Assembly (NCBI GenBank): GCA_903862565.1
Contig: CAIOYU010000115.1
Location: forward strand, 1-44,746
Direction of reading: 5' to 3'
From: an uncultured Actinomycetes bacterium
GTDB lineage: Bacteria; Actinomycetota; Actinomycetes; Mycobacteriales; Mycobacteriaceae
DNA length: 44,746 bases
Of this stretch, positions 29,401 through 37,239 are shown piece after piece. Each line of letters starts with the position of its first letter. The stretch's first letter is position 1. Below the pieces are notes generated by a model. The model had not been told where the DNA came from and did not search any database. It was given only the letters and a program-made list of their open reading frames with translations. The translations under genes and the position numbers were made by a program.

Positions 29401-32400
29401 TTTCCAGTCATAGGCCGCTCTCTTCGGCGCGAATCCCGAATTGTTCGCGCACCCCTGGCCGCCCTTGATGTCCTCGCACACCATGATGTTCAGATGATCG
29501 ACAAAATTCATCAACATGATGCTGAACCATGAAAAGAGCTTGGCGTTGGCGCGATCTCCGATGATATTCACCAGTTTGAAGTCACCGAGGAACGCCGCGC
29601 GTTCAGCGCCGCCGGACCCCCGACCACCCATATAGATGGAGCCGTCGGGCCCCATCGCCAAGCTTTGCGGCCGGCCGGCGTCCTGCATGAACGACTCATT
29701 GGGGCCAAGCCAGCCGTGGTTGCCGGCGTAGATCCCGCCCCCGGGAATCGTAAGGGTATCGACGATCTTGAGGAACTTCAGGCCGTTCGTCCGGTCTCTG
29801 CCGTTGTCGGCCTCGTAGGCGCTGGGATCGTAGGCCACTTCGACGATCTTGCCGTCACCCCGCTTCCACAACTTCGACTCAAACCCGCCAATAACTTGGC
29901 CACCAGCCCCGGCAATCTTGCAGCCATTTCCGCCACCACCGTCGGCAGCAACCCGACAACCCAAGTAGAAGCCTGCGTACCCGACTTCGCTGAGAAACGA
30001 TGTCGCGCCCACCGCGGCCAGCACGGCGTCACGGCCGGGAACCGCGATCATCCCCATCGCACCCCGGCCCACATCCTGGCGGTTGCCGCATCCCGTGTCC
30101 GGGCACGCCGAGTCGATACGAATGATGGTGGACTTCAGCTTGAAGTCCTCGGAATTATTCAGCCTGAGCGTTCCGCCGGTATTGACGTACTTTCCCCAAC
30201 CCAGGCTCTTGAAATCACTCCAGCTCTCAGGTGTTCCACCCGACCCTGCCGCAAAGAGGCGAATAACCGGTCCGATGATTGACGCTGGGTCGGCGTCGCG
30301 GCCGTTCGCGGTGGAGTCGTTGACCCACAGGGCGTAGGTGTCGGCGGCCATCGCGATGCCGGCGGCCCCGGACGGCGTGGTCGACCCGACCCCGACCTTC
30401 TGGGCCGGCCCGGACAATTTATATGTGCCGGCCCCGCCGTAATCACCCGAGATGAACTCAGTGATCGTCGTCCCCGGGCCAACGCCGTCCCCGGCGATGA
30501 ACTGGCCGACTCTCAGTCGCGGAGCACTGCCCGCGGCCACCTGATTGGCGCCGTCGACCACCAGGGAGTCCATCTGGGAGACCGTCAGGGTGTTGCCGTC
30601 GATGCTGCCGGTGAACCTCATGGGCTCGTAGCTGTTCGGGGTGATGGCGAAACCGGCGGGGGGGTGCATGAAGTTGTACTTGATGGGCTGCGTCGCCCAG
30701 GACCCGCCGGTCGTCGGTGCGATCTGCTCGATCGAACCGTTCCGAAAGGTCCGCTTGGTTTGGCGGCTGCCCGCTTGGTTCCCCAGATCGTTGATCCCGA
30801 CCCACACCGTGCCGTCCGGGGCTGCAGCGAAGCTGCCCCAGGTGGGCGAGCCTTTCAAATCAATGGTCTGAGCAGACACCTGGCTCATCTGTGTCGAGCC
30901 GATCAGCGTGGGCGCCCCGGCGATCAGGTAGGTGCCCGGCCCTCCCCGGGTCTTGGCGGTGACCGCCTTACCGTCGGAGCCGGTGAGCTGTTTGAGGATC
31001 GCCGTTCCCGCTGCCAGGCCCGGCACCGAAACCGTCTGACCGACGACGATCGGGTTGCTGCCCGCACCCATTTCAGTGACCGTCAAGATAGGCCCCGGGT
31101 ACTGCCCCGCCGACCCGTCACCGATGCTGCCGGTGAAATTGATCTGGCCACCGCCGATGCGCTGGACGTACCCCACCTGCTTGCTCGCGTTCGGCGCGAA
31201 CCTGGCCCACCCGCTGCGGTTGTTGCGATCAATTCCGCCCGCCAATCCGCGGCTTGCGACGAAGATCTGCCCGTCTGCGGACTCCACCAGCGCGTGCGGG
31301 ATCGCGATTTTCCGACCATTCGGATCGGACAAGTCGTTGCCGGCCTTGCCATTCGGGTTGATCGTGGTGACGAAGCTCGCCACCATCTGCCACGAGCCGT
31401 CGACGAACCTGTACTGGCGTACCTGATCTTCCGGCAACGGCTCGGCAAGGGCCTGAAGGAACAGTAACTTCGACTCGGGCGGAAGTTCGGCGATTTCCTG
31501 CTCAAGCTGCTTGACCTCGTGGAAATTCCCGGTCAGGATCGCGACAAAATTAACGGCAACTTTCGTGAAGCCCCCCCACCCACCGTTGAGCTTCGTCGGC
31601 GTCGCGACCAGTTGAACCGGGTAACAACCGGAGGCGCTACAGCCCGCGGTGGCGACGTCGACGTCCCCAACACTCGAGTCCGTTTTGTCCTGTCCGGGCT
31701 GAGTCAACCTGAATTGTCTTGTTAGAGGTCTGTTTTGACTCCAGGAGTTGATACTTTTCCCTACCCGAATACTGTTGTACTCAATTTTTCCGGTAATCGG
31801 GTTCCAAACTGTTACGGGGGGTTTTCCCCATGTTCCCCCGGGCGCTAGCGTGATTGCCTGCCGCGAGAGATTCTTGATCTGGGTGCCGTCGATGAACTTG
31901 CAGTCCTTGCGCGCGTCTGGCTGGCAGCCCTCCACGGTCAGGACGTTCCCAGGGCCGGTGCCGTCTTCATTGCCGATGTATCCGTTGAAGGTTGCCGCCA
32001 GACCTTGGTTGTAGGGGTTCATCCAGCTCAGAACCCGGTGGATGGTCTTTGCCAACGGAGAGCGCTGGTAGGCGACCCACACTGAACCGTCCGAAGCCGA
32101 AAGCATGGCGGTGGGGTCCATGAACAGAGACTCGAAGGGTGAGATCGGCTCAACCCCAGCCCAATACGCAGCGTTCGTGGTGCCGTGGTAAGACGCGGTA
32201 ACGCTCATCGACTCTTTGCCAACCGTCTGCGGCTGACTGACCGAGTACGTTCCCTCCGCGCCCGGTACGTTCTTCGCCCCTCCTAGCCATGTATCGCGTT
32301 TCTTAATGGTTAGCTGCTGGATCACTGTCGTGCTGACTCCTCCAACGGAGATGACATCGCCAGCCGCCAGGCTCGATCCGTTATTCCAATCCGAAACTGT

Positions 32401-33846
32401 CAGGGTGTTGCCATCGATTTTCCCCGTGAACTTGACCTCGGCGACGGGCAACGAGTGGGTGTACACCGGCACGACCGTGAAAAAGACCCGCGCGTAGGGG
32501 TTGGGGGTGCTGACGGTCTTTGCGGAACCGGAGTCTTTGCACCCGTCACCTTCCGTGCAGTCGCCCGCGCTCACGCCCACGGAGATATCGAAGGTGTAGG
32601 AGGTGCCGGTCGTCGAGACCGTGGATTGCCCCGGGATGAGACCGGTGGAGCCGATCGGACCAGAATTGAATGGGCCTCTTACCCCAGCGGGGTAAGTGGG
32701 CACGGTGCCCGTGCCCGACATTCCGGCGACCCAAGCGGTGCTGTCCCCGCTGCTATCCCCCTGCACGGGTTGCGAGGATCCGTTCGGCGGTGACCCGAAC
32801 TGCAGATTATTCGCATACGGATTGATCTGGTCCTGCGACATCGTCACGTTGTAGGACGCGACCCGGATCGCTGGGTCGACTCCCCAGCCGGTCAGGACCG
32901 AAGAGGGCAGCGATGGCAACTCCGGGGCATCCCAGCTCACCGTGAACACCCCGTTGGCCCCGGCCTTCACCGTCAAGTTCCGAACCATCGAGGCGATATC
33001 GAGGGTCAACGCGGCCGGATCAACCGCCGACAGTTGTGACGTCGCGGTCGACGCGGCCATCCCGGCGCCGGACGCCCCGGCCCACTGCCGACGGGCCAGC
33101 AGCAGCGCCCCGGACAGCAGGTCCTGGAACTGCCCACCCGGCAACCCCGACGCCCAGTTCGCCGCGCCGCCGAGCAACCCGCTGATCAGCTGGTTGAGCT
33201 CTCGCCCCACCGGACTGGCCTGCAGGTGCGTCGCCGTGGACTTCGCCGCGAACGTCGGGGCGGTGACGGCGTTTTCCAACTCACACCACCGGCAACCGAG
33301 CGCCCTCGCAACCGGAAGCGCAGGGGCCGCCGCGGTCAGCGCCCCGGCCCCCACCGTTGCCGCTGCTGCCGGACCGGCAGCAGACACCGAGGGGGTGCCA
33401 CCGACGGAATCGGCCGCGACCCCAGCCTGGGCCGCCAGCCCCGCCGGCGCCGGCAGCGCGACGACGCCCAGTGACGGCTTCTTCGCCAGAGCAGCCGCCC
33501 TGCCGCGGCCGCGACTGGCCGCGGCTGCCGGGCCTACCGCAGTCGCCGCCCGGGCACCAGCCGGACCGCCCCTCACCGGCCCGGCCGACTGCCCGTCGCC
33601 GGGGGTGGCCGCAGCGCGACCCGGCCGCGCTGCACGCCGACCCGACCCCGCAGTCGGGTTGCCGGTCTCGGTCGGTGCCGCTGACGACACCGGATCGGCC
33701 GACCCGGCGCCCAGCCCACCCTCATCGGCAGAGGCGACCGCCGCGGGCCCCGCCAGCATTACCCCTACCGCGACGACCGCCGCCGCACCACGTCCCCGTC
33801 GACCACCCCGAGGCTGGACTGAACCTGAGAAGTCAACTTCGAACAT
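23428..33846 (-). CDS. Giant secreted modular repeat protein (about 3,470 residues)
   Basis: The protein has a Sec signal (MFEVDFSGSVQPRGGRRGRG, then a hydrophobic core ending ASADEGG). A Pro/Ala-rich region to about 220 and a WASGLPGGQFQDLLSG stretch are followed by a fibronectin-like region (about 283-462) and a propeller-like region (about 590-1500, repeated DGSVWVA / DGTVWVG / DGSIYMG) with three GTYxVSG beta-repeats inserted. A second FnIII (about 1575-1665) and four beta-sandwich modules (about 1680-3472) end it. Module 3 is interrupted by more GTYTVSG repeats and module 4 by a YVTN propeller. The sandwich motifs (FDGxGxxYS, DGQTI, FSDW, VYGYS, LPxNxxV) resemble carbohydrate-binding-like domains of secreted bacterial enzymes. 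No enzyme motif, anchor or LPXTG is seen. A surface adhesin or matrix role is inference. ATG 33844-33846 follows GGAGAG; an in-frame GTG at 33909 is possible. Confidence 0.85.
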   Translation of the reverse strand: MFEVDFSGSVQPRGGRRGRGAAAVVAVGVMLAGPAAVASADEGGLGAGSADPVSSAAPTETGNPTAGSGRRAARPGRAAATPGDGQSAGPVRGGPAGARAATAVGPAAAASRGRGRAAALAKKPSLGVVALPAPAGLAAQAGVAADSVGGTPSVSAAGPAAAATVGAGALTAAAPALPVARALGCRWCELENAVTAPTFAAKSTATHLQASPVGRELNQLISGLLGGAANWASGLPGGQFQDLLSGALLLARRQWAGASGAGMAASTATSQLSAVDPAALTLDIASMVRNLTVKAGANGVFTVSWDAPELPSLPSSVLTGWGVDPAIRVASYNVTMSQDQINPYANNLQFGSPPNGSSQPVQGDSSGDSTAWVAGMSGTGTVPTYPAGVRGPFNSGPIGSTGLIPGQSTVSTTGTSYTFDISVGVSAGDCTEGDGCKDSGSAKTVSTPNPYARVFFTVVPVYTHSLPVAEVKFTGKIDGNTLTVSDWNNGSSLAAGDVISVGGVSTTVIQQLTIKKRDTWLGGAKNVPGAEGTYSVSQPQTVGKESMSVTASYHGTTNAAYWAGVEPISPFESLFMDPTAMLSASDGSVWVAYQRSPLAKTIHRVLSWMNPYNQGLAATFNGYIGNEDGTGPGNVLTVEGCQPDARKDCKFIDGTQIKNLSRQAITLAPGGTWGKPPVTVWNPITGKIEYNSIRVGKSINSWSQNRPLTRQFRLTQPGQDKTDSSVGDVDVATAGCSASGCYPVQLVATPTKLNGGWGGFTKVAVNFVAILTGNFHEVKQLEQEIAELPPESKLLFLQALAEPLPEDQVRQYRFVDGSWQMVASFVTTINPNGKAGNDLSDPNGRKIAIPHALVESADGQIFVASRGLAGGIDRNNRSGWARFAPNASKQVGYVQRIGGGQINFTGSIGDGSAGQYPGPILTVTEMGAGSNPIVVGQTVSVPGLAAGTAILKQLTGSDGKAVTAKTRGGPGTYLIAGAPTLIGSTQMSQVSAQTIDLKGSPTWGSFAAAPDGTVWVGINDLGNQAGSRQTKRTFRNGSIEQIAPTTGGSWATQPIKYNFMHPPAGFAITPNSYEPMRFTGSIDGNTLTVSQMDSLVVDGANQVAAGSAPRLRVGQFIAGDGVGPGTTITEFISGDYGGAGTYKLSGPAQKVGVGSTTPSGAAGIAMAADTYALWVNDSTANGRDADPASIIGPVIRLFAAGSGGTPESWSDFKSLGWGKYVNTGGTLRLNNSEDFKLKSTIIRIDSACPDTGCGNRQDVGRGAMGMIAVPGRDAVLAAVGATSFLSEVGYAGFYLGCRVAADGGGGNGCKIAGAGGQVIGGFESKLWKRGDGKIVEVAYDPSAYEADNGRDRTNGLKFLKIVDTLTIPGGGIYAGNHGWLGPNESFMQDAGRPQSLAMGPDGSIYMGGRGSGGAERAAFLGDFKLVNIIGDRANAKLFSWFSIMLMNFVDHLNIMVCEDIKGGQGCANNSGFAPKRAAYDWKTKGSPAFVSQVWTPTNGLLSAPGTPIELGAIPRIQTFGQVYPFASPITVNPKTEEPTGAPPGIFAQNSQFGGALFLPSTPAPPADRGLAATPLIGGVDGDSTTLSWKAPPTPKGSPVVSYTATAYSGDASTSVTTAGTSAMLTGLVANAGTTYYTVNSTNFFGTSSTANGQVFGPYGAVNGQVASGQLWLGADGKTPLETRGLGVGMVTDGTPFTNGGLDGHGNAYSWTAIPKKDSITLGWNGVNFGLGSVASLATGGAGGQQPNQPNIARGQGQTLGLSTAQIAAQLKTEEKGLNQAVNVLNLAGAAVNGDQADQKITLNYTDGTSEVWTQTFSDWTEPGYHPNEAIVSGQAYRNTTTGGRDATKNYVYGYSHSVAQGKTLESVTLPDNPDVVLVGLAMSTAIVVSLGQNVSNSPLNNFGITTPPWQVANHQGFDGRGNYYDAYSLSDRKAPIGIAIPRGNPPPSEILMSWAGATFQVGQIPTSNSEVGGKKGPQNVAQFDGQTIYMPAGTYTHLQMIGASANGEQTAGGEPAVADQKITVNFTDGTTDTWTQTFSDWASTPTNGSVAGQAVVNGGTQVNQLGNSVNRTANVYGYSYAIPDGKTVQSLVLPSDLDGGQDSKKANVGILGIALVGTPSVAPWAGVGIVTDGTKTSPTGGFDGRGYSYSWNLLTGSSAVGTRDTAQATPISSSFEGTINSGVAPAAFSGSITNGTKAAFIAGINSGSPGSPGTTMTVYQVADGSTPLAAGQFLSGDIVAAGTAITQQLSYFDNSRASTVGKPVTAGTPARYLGGAGVYSVSIPQEVVTGAVLEATQPGTILTVDGPITGGGQFEGALGGASVQPAERLPRLKQLLRRIFGVEPAVQAGATAPTCTANCPVVLGDSVAAGTTVTQNLTTAVTFTGRIDDGTAGNPGTTLTATRISGTPLAVGQVISGPGVAAGTVITAQLSAPGTKTGSAGTYTVSGPDQSVSSVALTATQYRYGLSGPAQWSGPRTPLSAARPGNTLTVTSVTDGTITVGQTIGGVTGYSQNNANFTGGINNGQVAIFEGSIDNGTAGNAGNTLTVTKVVGPTKVAVGQYLTGTDVNNVSVASGTLITGFLSGVDGGLGTYSISGTSQSVGLGTPMTASQPGTLLTVTRVNPPIGVALGVNQAVTGPGVAAGTTISGSVTGSGAVGTYTISGPPQWVAPSTVMATTQPGVPVVANKTVITGFVSGTEGGPGVYTVSGDPQAVLPVPMAGNTKVPLSTLATTTPWDTVGFDIGAPNRPNVLRGDGQTVYGSYIKTTDNKQLFALAEQYVNACRDGGCVINLAAAGANGKQPGNTLTLIYSDGRSEAIDQSFSDWAIPMTFTIKSTGGAIGPANFDYLTASDPTVGMMSYPGEWVVSSQAYRDTASGGTDTTKTYVYGHSYWVPKGSTPVAITLPDDQNVGVLSIAVTKPTMVDLNTACDSGESCYNSFAITTAPWQVGNSQGFDGSGNYYDSSNLNLEWLKKNKAIPEGCSSSSTDCTIHMTWAGSAFQVGPIPTNRDQVGGTDGPPNVVRGSGQLSPGYGDGQTIYVQGQKERAAQNFKVVGTIALPGGPGLVYAPQIGGQTLTLSPDGSRLYVLTSGGASVSVIDTATNAVTDTFSVGQVYESQSVAVSGDGSKLYVASPLDNAVTVLNASTGAPDDTIVAFDGPWNVTADADRVYVTNATSGGVSAIDTATNSVEATTGGGQMFNSVLDPIGWLYTADVFTNQVYVVDTGSNTVRPDTLYAYEPSGLALSPDGSRLYVSSPSGKVSAYTDPWEKHPDFNDPRLSTIDGFNTPTALAVSPDGTKLYVAESGANSVSVFDVKPITVQGSPTTVLTKAATLQVGEQPIGLAVSPDGKRVYVANNNGTVSIIATDQNPYNNLLMLGAGNGTQKDQLLKLTFTDGTQDWWYQTFSTWSAAPTDLVTADGEVLVNAGTQINQAGNQTGQNANVYGYYHQLPAGKTLYSLTLPNNPNVEILAMSLL
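23750..24660 (-). repeat. YVTN-type beta-propeller inserted in module 4
   Basis: About seven blades with the YVTN pattern are visible, for example SPDGSRLYVLTSGGASVSVI, SGDGSKLYVASPLDNAVTVL and SPDGKRVYVANNNGTVSII. Module 4 strands resume immediately after (NNLLMLGAGNGTQKDQ), so the propeller is nested in a loop of the sandwich. Confidence 0.85.
25690..27310 (-). repeat. Array of short beta-repeats inserted in module 3
   Basis: Six or more degenerate units follow the plan F(T/E)GxIDxGTxG, LTVTxV, GVAAGTxIT and GxGTYTVSGxxQxV. Some are truncated. Three further units sit in the N-terminal half of the protein near 32190-32440, 30880-31146 and 30380-30620. A cysteine-bearing linker (TCTANC) interrupts the array. 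Confidence 0.8.
27490..28815 (-). repeat. First copy of the two-module super-repeat (modules 1 and 2)
   Basis: Module 1 runs from LGVGMVTDGTPFTNGGLDG to AYRNTTTGGRDATKNYVYGY, and module 2 from FGITTPPWQVANHQGFDG to VNGGTQVNQLGNS...ANVYGYS. Neither is interrupted. Confidence 0.8.
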
Positions 33847-33860
33847 GACGGTCTCTCCTA

Positions 33861-33910
33861 CTCGCACTCGCACTCGCACTCGCACTCGCACTCGCACTCG
33901 CACTCGCACT
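33861..33910. repeat. Hexanucleotide tandem repeat before the giant gene
   Basis: CTCGCA on the plus strand is repeated 8.3 times without error. On the coding strand it reads GTGCGA, in frame with the giant gene, giving Val-Arg repeats. It lies between a candidate -10 and the Shine-Dalgarno of the gene. Confidence 0.97.
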
Positions 33911-33916
33911 AAGGTG

Positions 33917-33922
33917 AACCTA
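33917..33922 (-). promoter_or_regulatory. Candidate -10 for the giant gene
   Basis: TAGGTT ends 7 bases before a GTG at 33907-33909, the first codon of the hexamer repeat. Transcription would start there, making the repeat the 5' leader or a leaderless coding start. Confidence 0.35.
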
Positions 33923-33981
33923 TCCTTGGTCTGAGAGTTCTGGGCATGATTTGTGGCGCGAACTCCGCCGCAACAACACCA

Positions 33982-34124
33982 AGATTCCGATGCCGAAACG
34001 CCATGGTCGTCGCGCAACCGCTGCGCCACGGTCGCCGCACTCACATCCGCCCTGAGCCAGGACCGGATCCGATCGCGGTGCACCTCGATCCCGCATGACA
34101 ATGGGTCAACAACTCGATCAGGTC
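33982..34124 (-). pseudogene. Fragment resembling an IS21-type transposase N-terminus
   Basis: The minus strand encodes [18 protein letters not shown] and [16 protein letters not shown], similar to the helix-turn-helix part of IstA-like transposases. A second frame just upstream gives [12 protein letters not shown], also IstA-like, so the fragment appears frameshifted. No DDE domain follows; the sequence runs into the leader of the giant gene. The remaining bases to adhC hold no gene. Assignment rests on motif memory. Confidence 0.45.
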
Positions 34125-34184
34125 GGCGGCGTGCTACTGGCCAGCTCTTCCCGCGTCGGCACCGCCCGTTCGGGAGACACCCCC

Positions 34185-34190
34185 TAGTCT
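34185..34190 (+). promoter_or_regulatory. Candidate -10 for adhC
   Basis: TAGTCT would start transcription near 34197 and give a leader of about 32 bases that carries the AAAGG ribosome site before ATG 34229. Confidence 0.35.
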
Positions 34191-34228
34191 CGGTACCAGG
34201 GAATGTGTCCGGATCGAAAGGTGTTTAC

Positions 34229-35281
34229 ATGACTACCGTCCACGCCTATGCCGCGACGTCGCCGACCGGGCCGCTGACCAAGACCACGATCGAGCGCCGG
34301 GACGTCGGCCCGAACGACGTCCGGTTCGACATCCATTTCGCCGGTATCTGCCACTCCGACATCCACACCGTCCGGGGCGAGTGGGGCGCACCGCGATACC
34401 CGGTGGTTCCCGGGCACGAGATCGCAGGCATCGTCACCGAGATCGGCTCGGCGGTCAGCAGATACAAGGTGGGCGATCGCGTCGGGGTGGGGTGTTTCGT
34501 CGACTCCTGCAGGACCTGCGACGAGTGCAAGGCCGGGTTGGAGCAGTACTGCACCGGCACTGGCATGGTCGGGACCTACAACGCGGTCGGCAAGGACGGC
34601 GAGCCCACCCAGGGCGGGTACAGCGGCAGCATCGTCGTCGACGAGAACTACGTTCTGCGCATCCCCGAGTCACTGCCCCTCGACGGCGCAGCGCCGTTGC
34701 TGTGCGCCGGCGTCACCACCTATTCCCCGCTGCGGCACTGGAAGGTGGGGCCCGGCACCCGCCTGGGCGTCATCGGCCTGGGTGGCCTCGGTCATATGGC
34801 GGTCAAGCTGGGCGCGGCGATGGGCGCCGAGGTGACCGTGCTTTCACAGTCGCTGAAGAAGATGGAAGACGGTCTGCGGCTGGGCGCCAAGCACTACTAC
34901 GCCAGCAGCGACCCTGCCGTCTTCAAGAAGCTGCGCAACTCCTTCGACGTCATCCTCAACACGGTCTCCGCCGACCTCGATCTCGGTAGCTATCTCGAAA
35001 TGATCGACCGCGACGGCGTTTTCGTCGAACTCGGCGCTCCGGAGAACCCGTTGGTGGTGCCGTCGTTCTCGATCATCAGCATGCGGCGTGCGATCTCGGG
35101 CTCGATGATCGGCGGCATCCCGGAAACCCAGGAGATGCTGGACTTCTGCGCCGCGCACGGGGTTGCCCCGGAGATCGAGCTGATCGAGCCCGCCTACATC
35201 AACGAGGCGTACGAGCGTGTGATCGCCAGTGATGTGCGCTACCGGTTCGTCATCGACACCGAGTCACTGCGCGAAGCGTAG
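34229..35281 (+). CDS. adhC: Zinc-dependent alcohol dehydrogenase AdhC
   Basis: This is a 350-residue medium-chain, NADP(H)-type alcohol dehydrogenase of the cinnamyl alcohol dehydrogenase group. Catalytic zinc ligands are Cys41 (GICHSDIH), His63/Glu64 (PGHE) and a later Cys (LLCAG). The structural zinc cluster is Cys94, 97, 100 and 108. The cofactor motif is [22 protein letters not shown]. It closely follows M. tuberculosis AdhC (Rv3045), and the group reduces aldehydes. ATG 34229 has AAAGG 7 bases upstream. The last codons lie in the first unit of a 38-bp tandem repeat. Confidence 0.95.
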   Translation: MTTVHAYAATSPTGPLTKTTIERRDVGPNDVRFDIHFAGICHSDIHTVRGEWGAPRYPVVPGHEIAGIVTEIGSAVSRYKVGDRVGVGCFVDSCRTCDECKAGLEQYCTGTGMVGTYNAVGKDGEPTQGGYSGSIVVDENYVLRIPESLPLDGAAPLLCAGVTTYSPLRHWKVGPGTRLGVIGLGGLGHMAVKLGAAMGAEVTVLSQSLKKMEDGLRLGAKHYYASSDPAVFKKLRNSFDVILNTVSADLDLGSYLEMIDRDGVFVELGAPENPLVVPSFSIISMRRAISGSMIGGIPETQEMLDFCAAHGVAPEIELIEPAYINEAYERVIASDVRYRFVIDTESLREA

Positions 35282-35354
35282 TGGCTCAGACAGCTCCCGA
35301 GTCACTGCGCGAAGCGTAGTGGCTCAGACAGCTCCCGAGTCACTGCGCGAAGCG
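35261..35354. repeat. 38-bp tandem repeat at the 3' end of adhC
   Basis: Units start at 35261, 35299 and 35337; the first two are 38 bp and identical, the third stops after 18 bp. The first covers the last six codons and stop of adhC, so the gene end has been copied 1.5 times downstream. Confidence 0.95.
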
Positions 35355-35385
35355 GTAATTCCCCGCGCCGCACACTCGACGCGGA

Positions 35386-35730
35386 TCAGTCCTCCGTGAG
35401 CTTCTCGTCGGCGGCTTGAAGCTCGGGATCAAGCGTCCAGCCGGCCGCCGCGAGGACGTCGGCGACCCGCTTGATGTTCTCCGGTCCGCCGTCGTGGTGG
35501 GCGACACCCTCGATGAAACTCTCGATCTCGTCGTGTCCGATGACGCCGTCGGCAAGGACCGTGGATTCGTGCGCGGTGATTTCCCGCACCACCTCTTTGA
35601 GCTGCTCCTCGGTCAGCGGGGTGTTGCGCAACAGCGCCAGCAGCGGAACCCGATCGGGACCCGGGACTCCACTGGGGTAACCGGAGCGGAGCCAGTCGAT
35701 GGCGGAGCGCACGAGGGACTTCTCAGACAT
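35386..35730 (-). CDS. DUF3349 protein (Rv3046c-like)
   Basis: This is a 114-residue small acidic protein of the mycobacterial DUF3349 family. It shows IDWLRSGYPSGVPGPDRVPLLALL, TEEQLKEVV and GVIGHDEIESFI, the family core. The function is unknown. By position it corresponds to M. tuberculosis Rv3046c. ATG 35728-35730 (MSEKSL) fits the domain; a GTG 15 codons upstream is possible. It is convergent with adhC. Confidence 0.85.
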   Translation of the reverse strand: MSEKSLVRSAIDWLRSGYPSGVPGPDRVPLLALLRNTPLTEEQLKEVVREITAHESTVLADGVIGHDEIESFIEGVAHHDGGPENIKRVADVLAAAGWTLDPELQAADEKLTED

Positions 35731-35803
35731 GCGACCAGTCTCGCCGGTGCCGCTGGCGTTCGCTACCACCGCCACGCGGATTCACCGCCGGTTCACCGTG
35801 AGT

Positions 35804-37132
<1,329 letters not shown>

Positions 37133-37141
37133 TCACCATGC

Positions 37142-37182
37142 TCCAGCCGGAAGCCCGGCAACGATCCAGCCGGATGCCCGGC
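37142..37182. repeat. Short direct repeat upstream of nrdF2
   Basis: An 18-bp unit, TCCAGCCGGAAGCCCGGC, recurs at 37165-37182 with one change. It lies 22-62 bases upstream of the nrdF2 start and may be a double binding site or slippage product. Confidence 0.6.
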
Positions 37183-37225
37183 CACTTACCGAACACTACC
37201 CCTGGTGGCCGACAAGGAGCGCCAG

Positions 37226-37239
37226 CACAACCGGTTGTG
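37226..37239. other. Perfect 14-bp palindrome between TetR gene and nrdF2
   Basis: CACAACCGGTTGTG is fully symmetric. It abuts the TetR stop codon (37240-37242) and is about 105 bases upstream of nrdF2. With no loop it is a poor terminator and better suits a dimeric regulator site. Confidence 0.4.

Noticed and set aside
33861-33910. CRISPR array
   Set aside because: The unit is a 6-bp direct repeat without spacers; it is a microsatellite.
35261-35354. Attachment site from prophage or island integration
   Set aside because: The copies are immediately adjacent in tandem, and no integrase or tRNA gene is nearby; replication slippage or tandem duplication explains it better.
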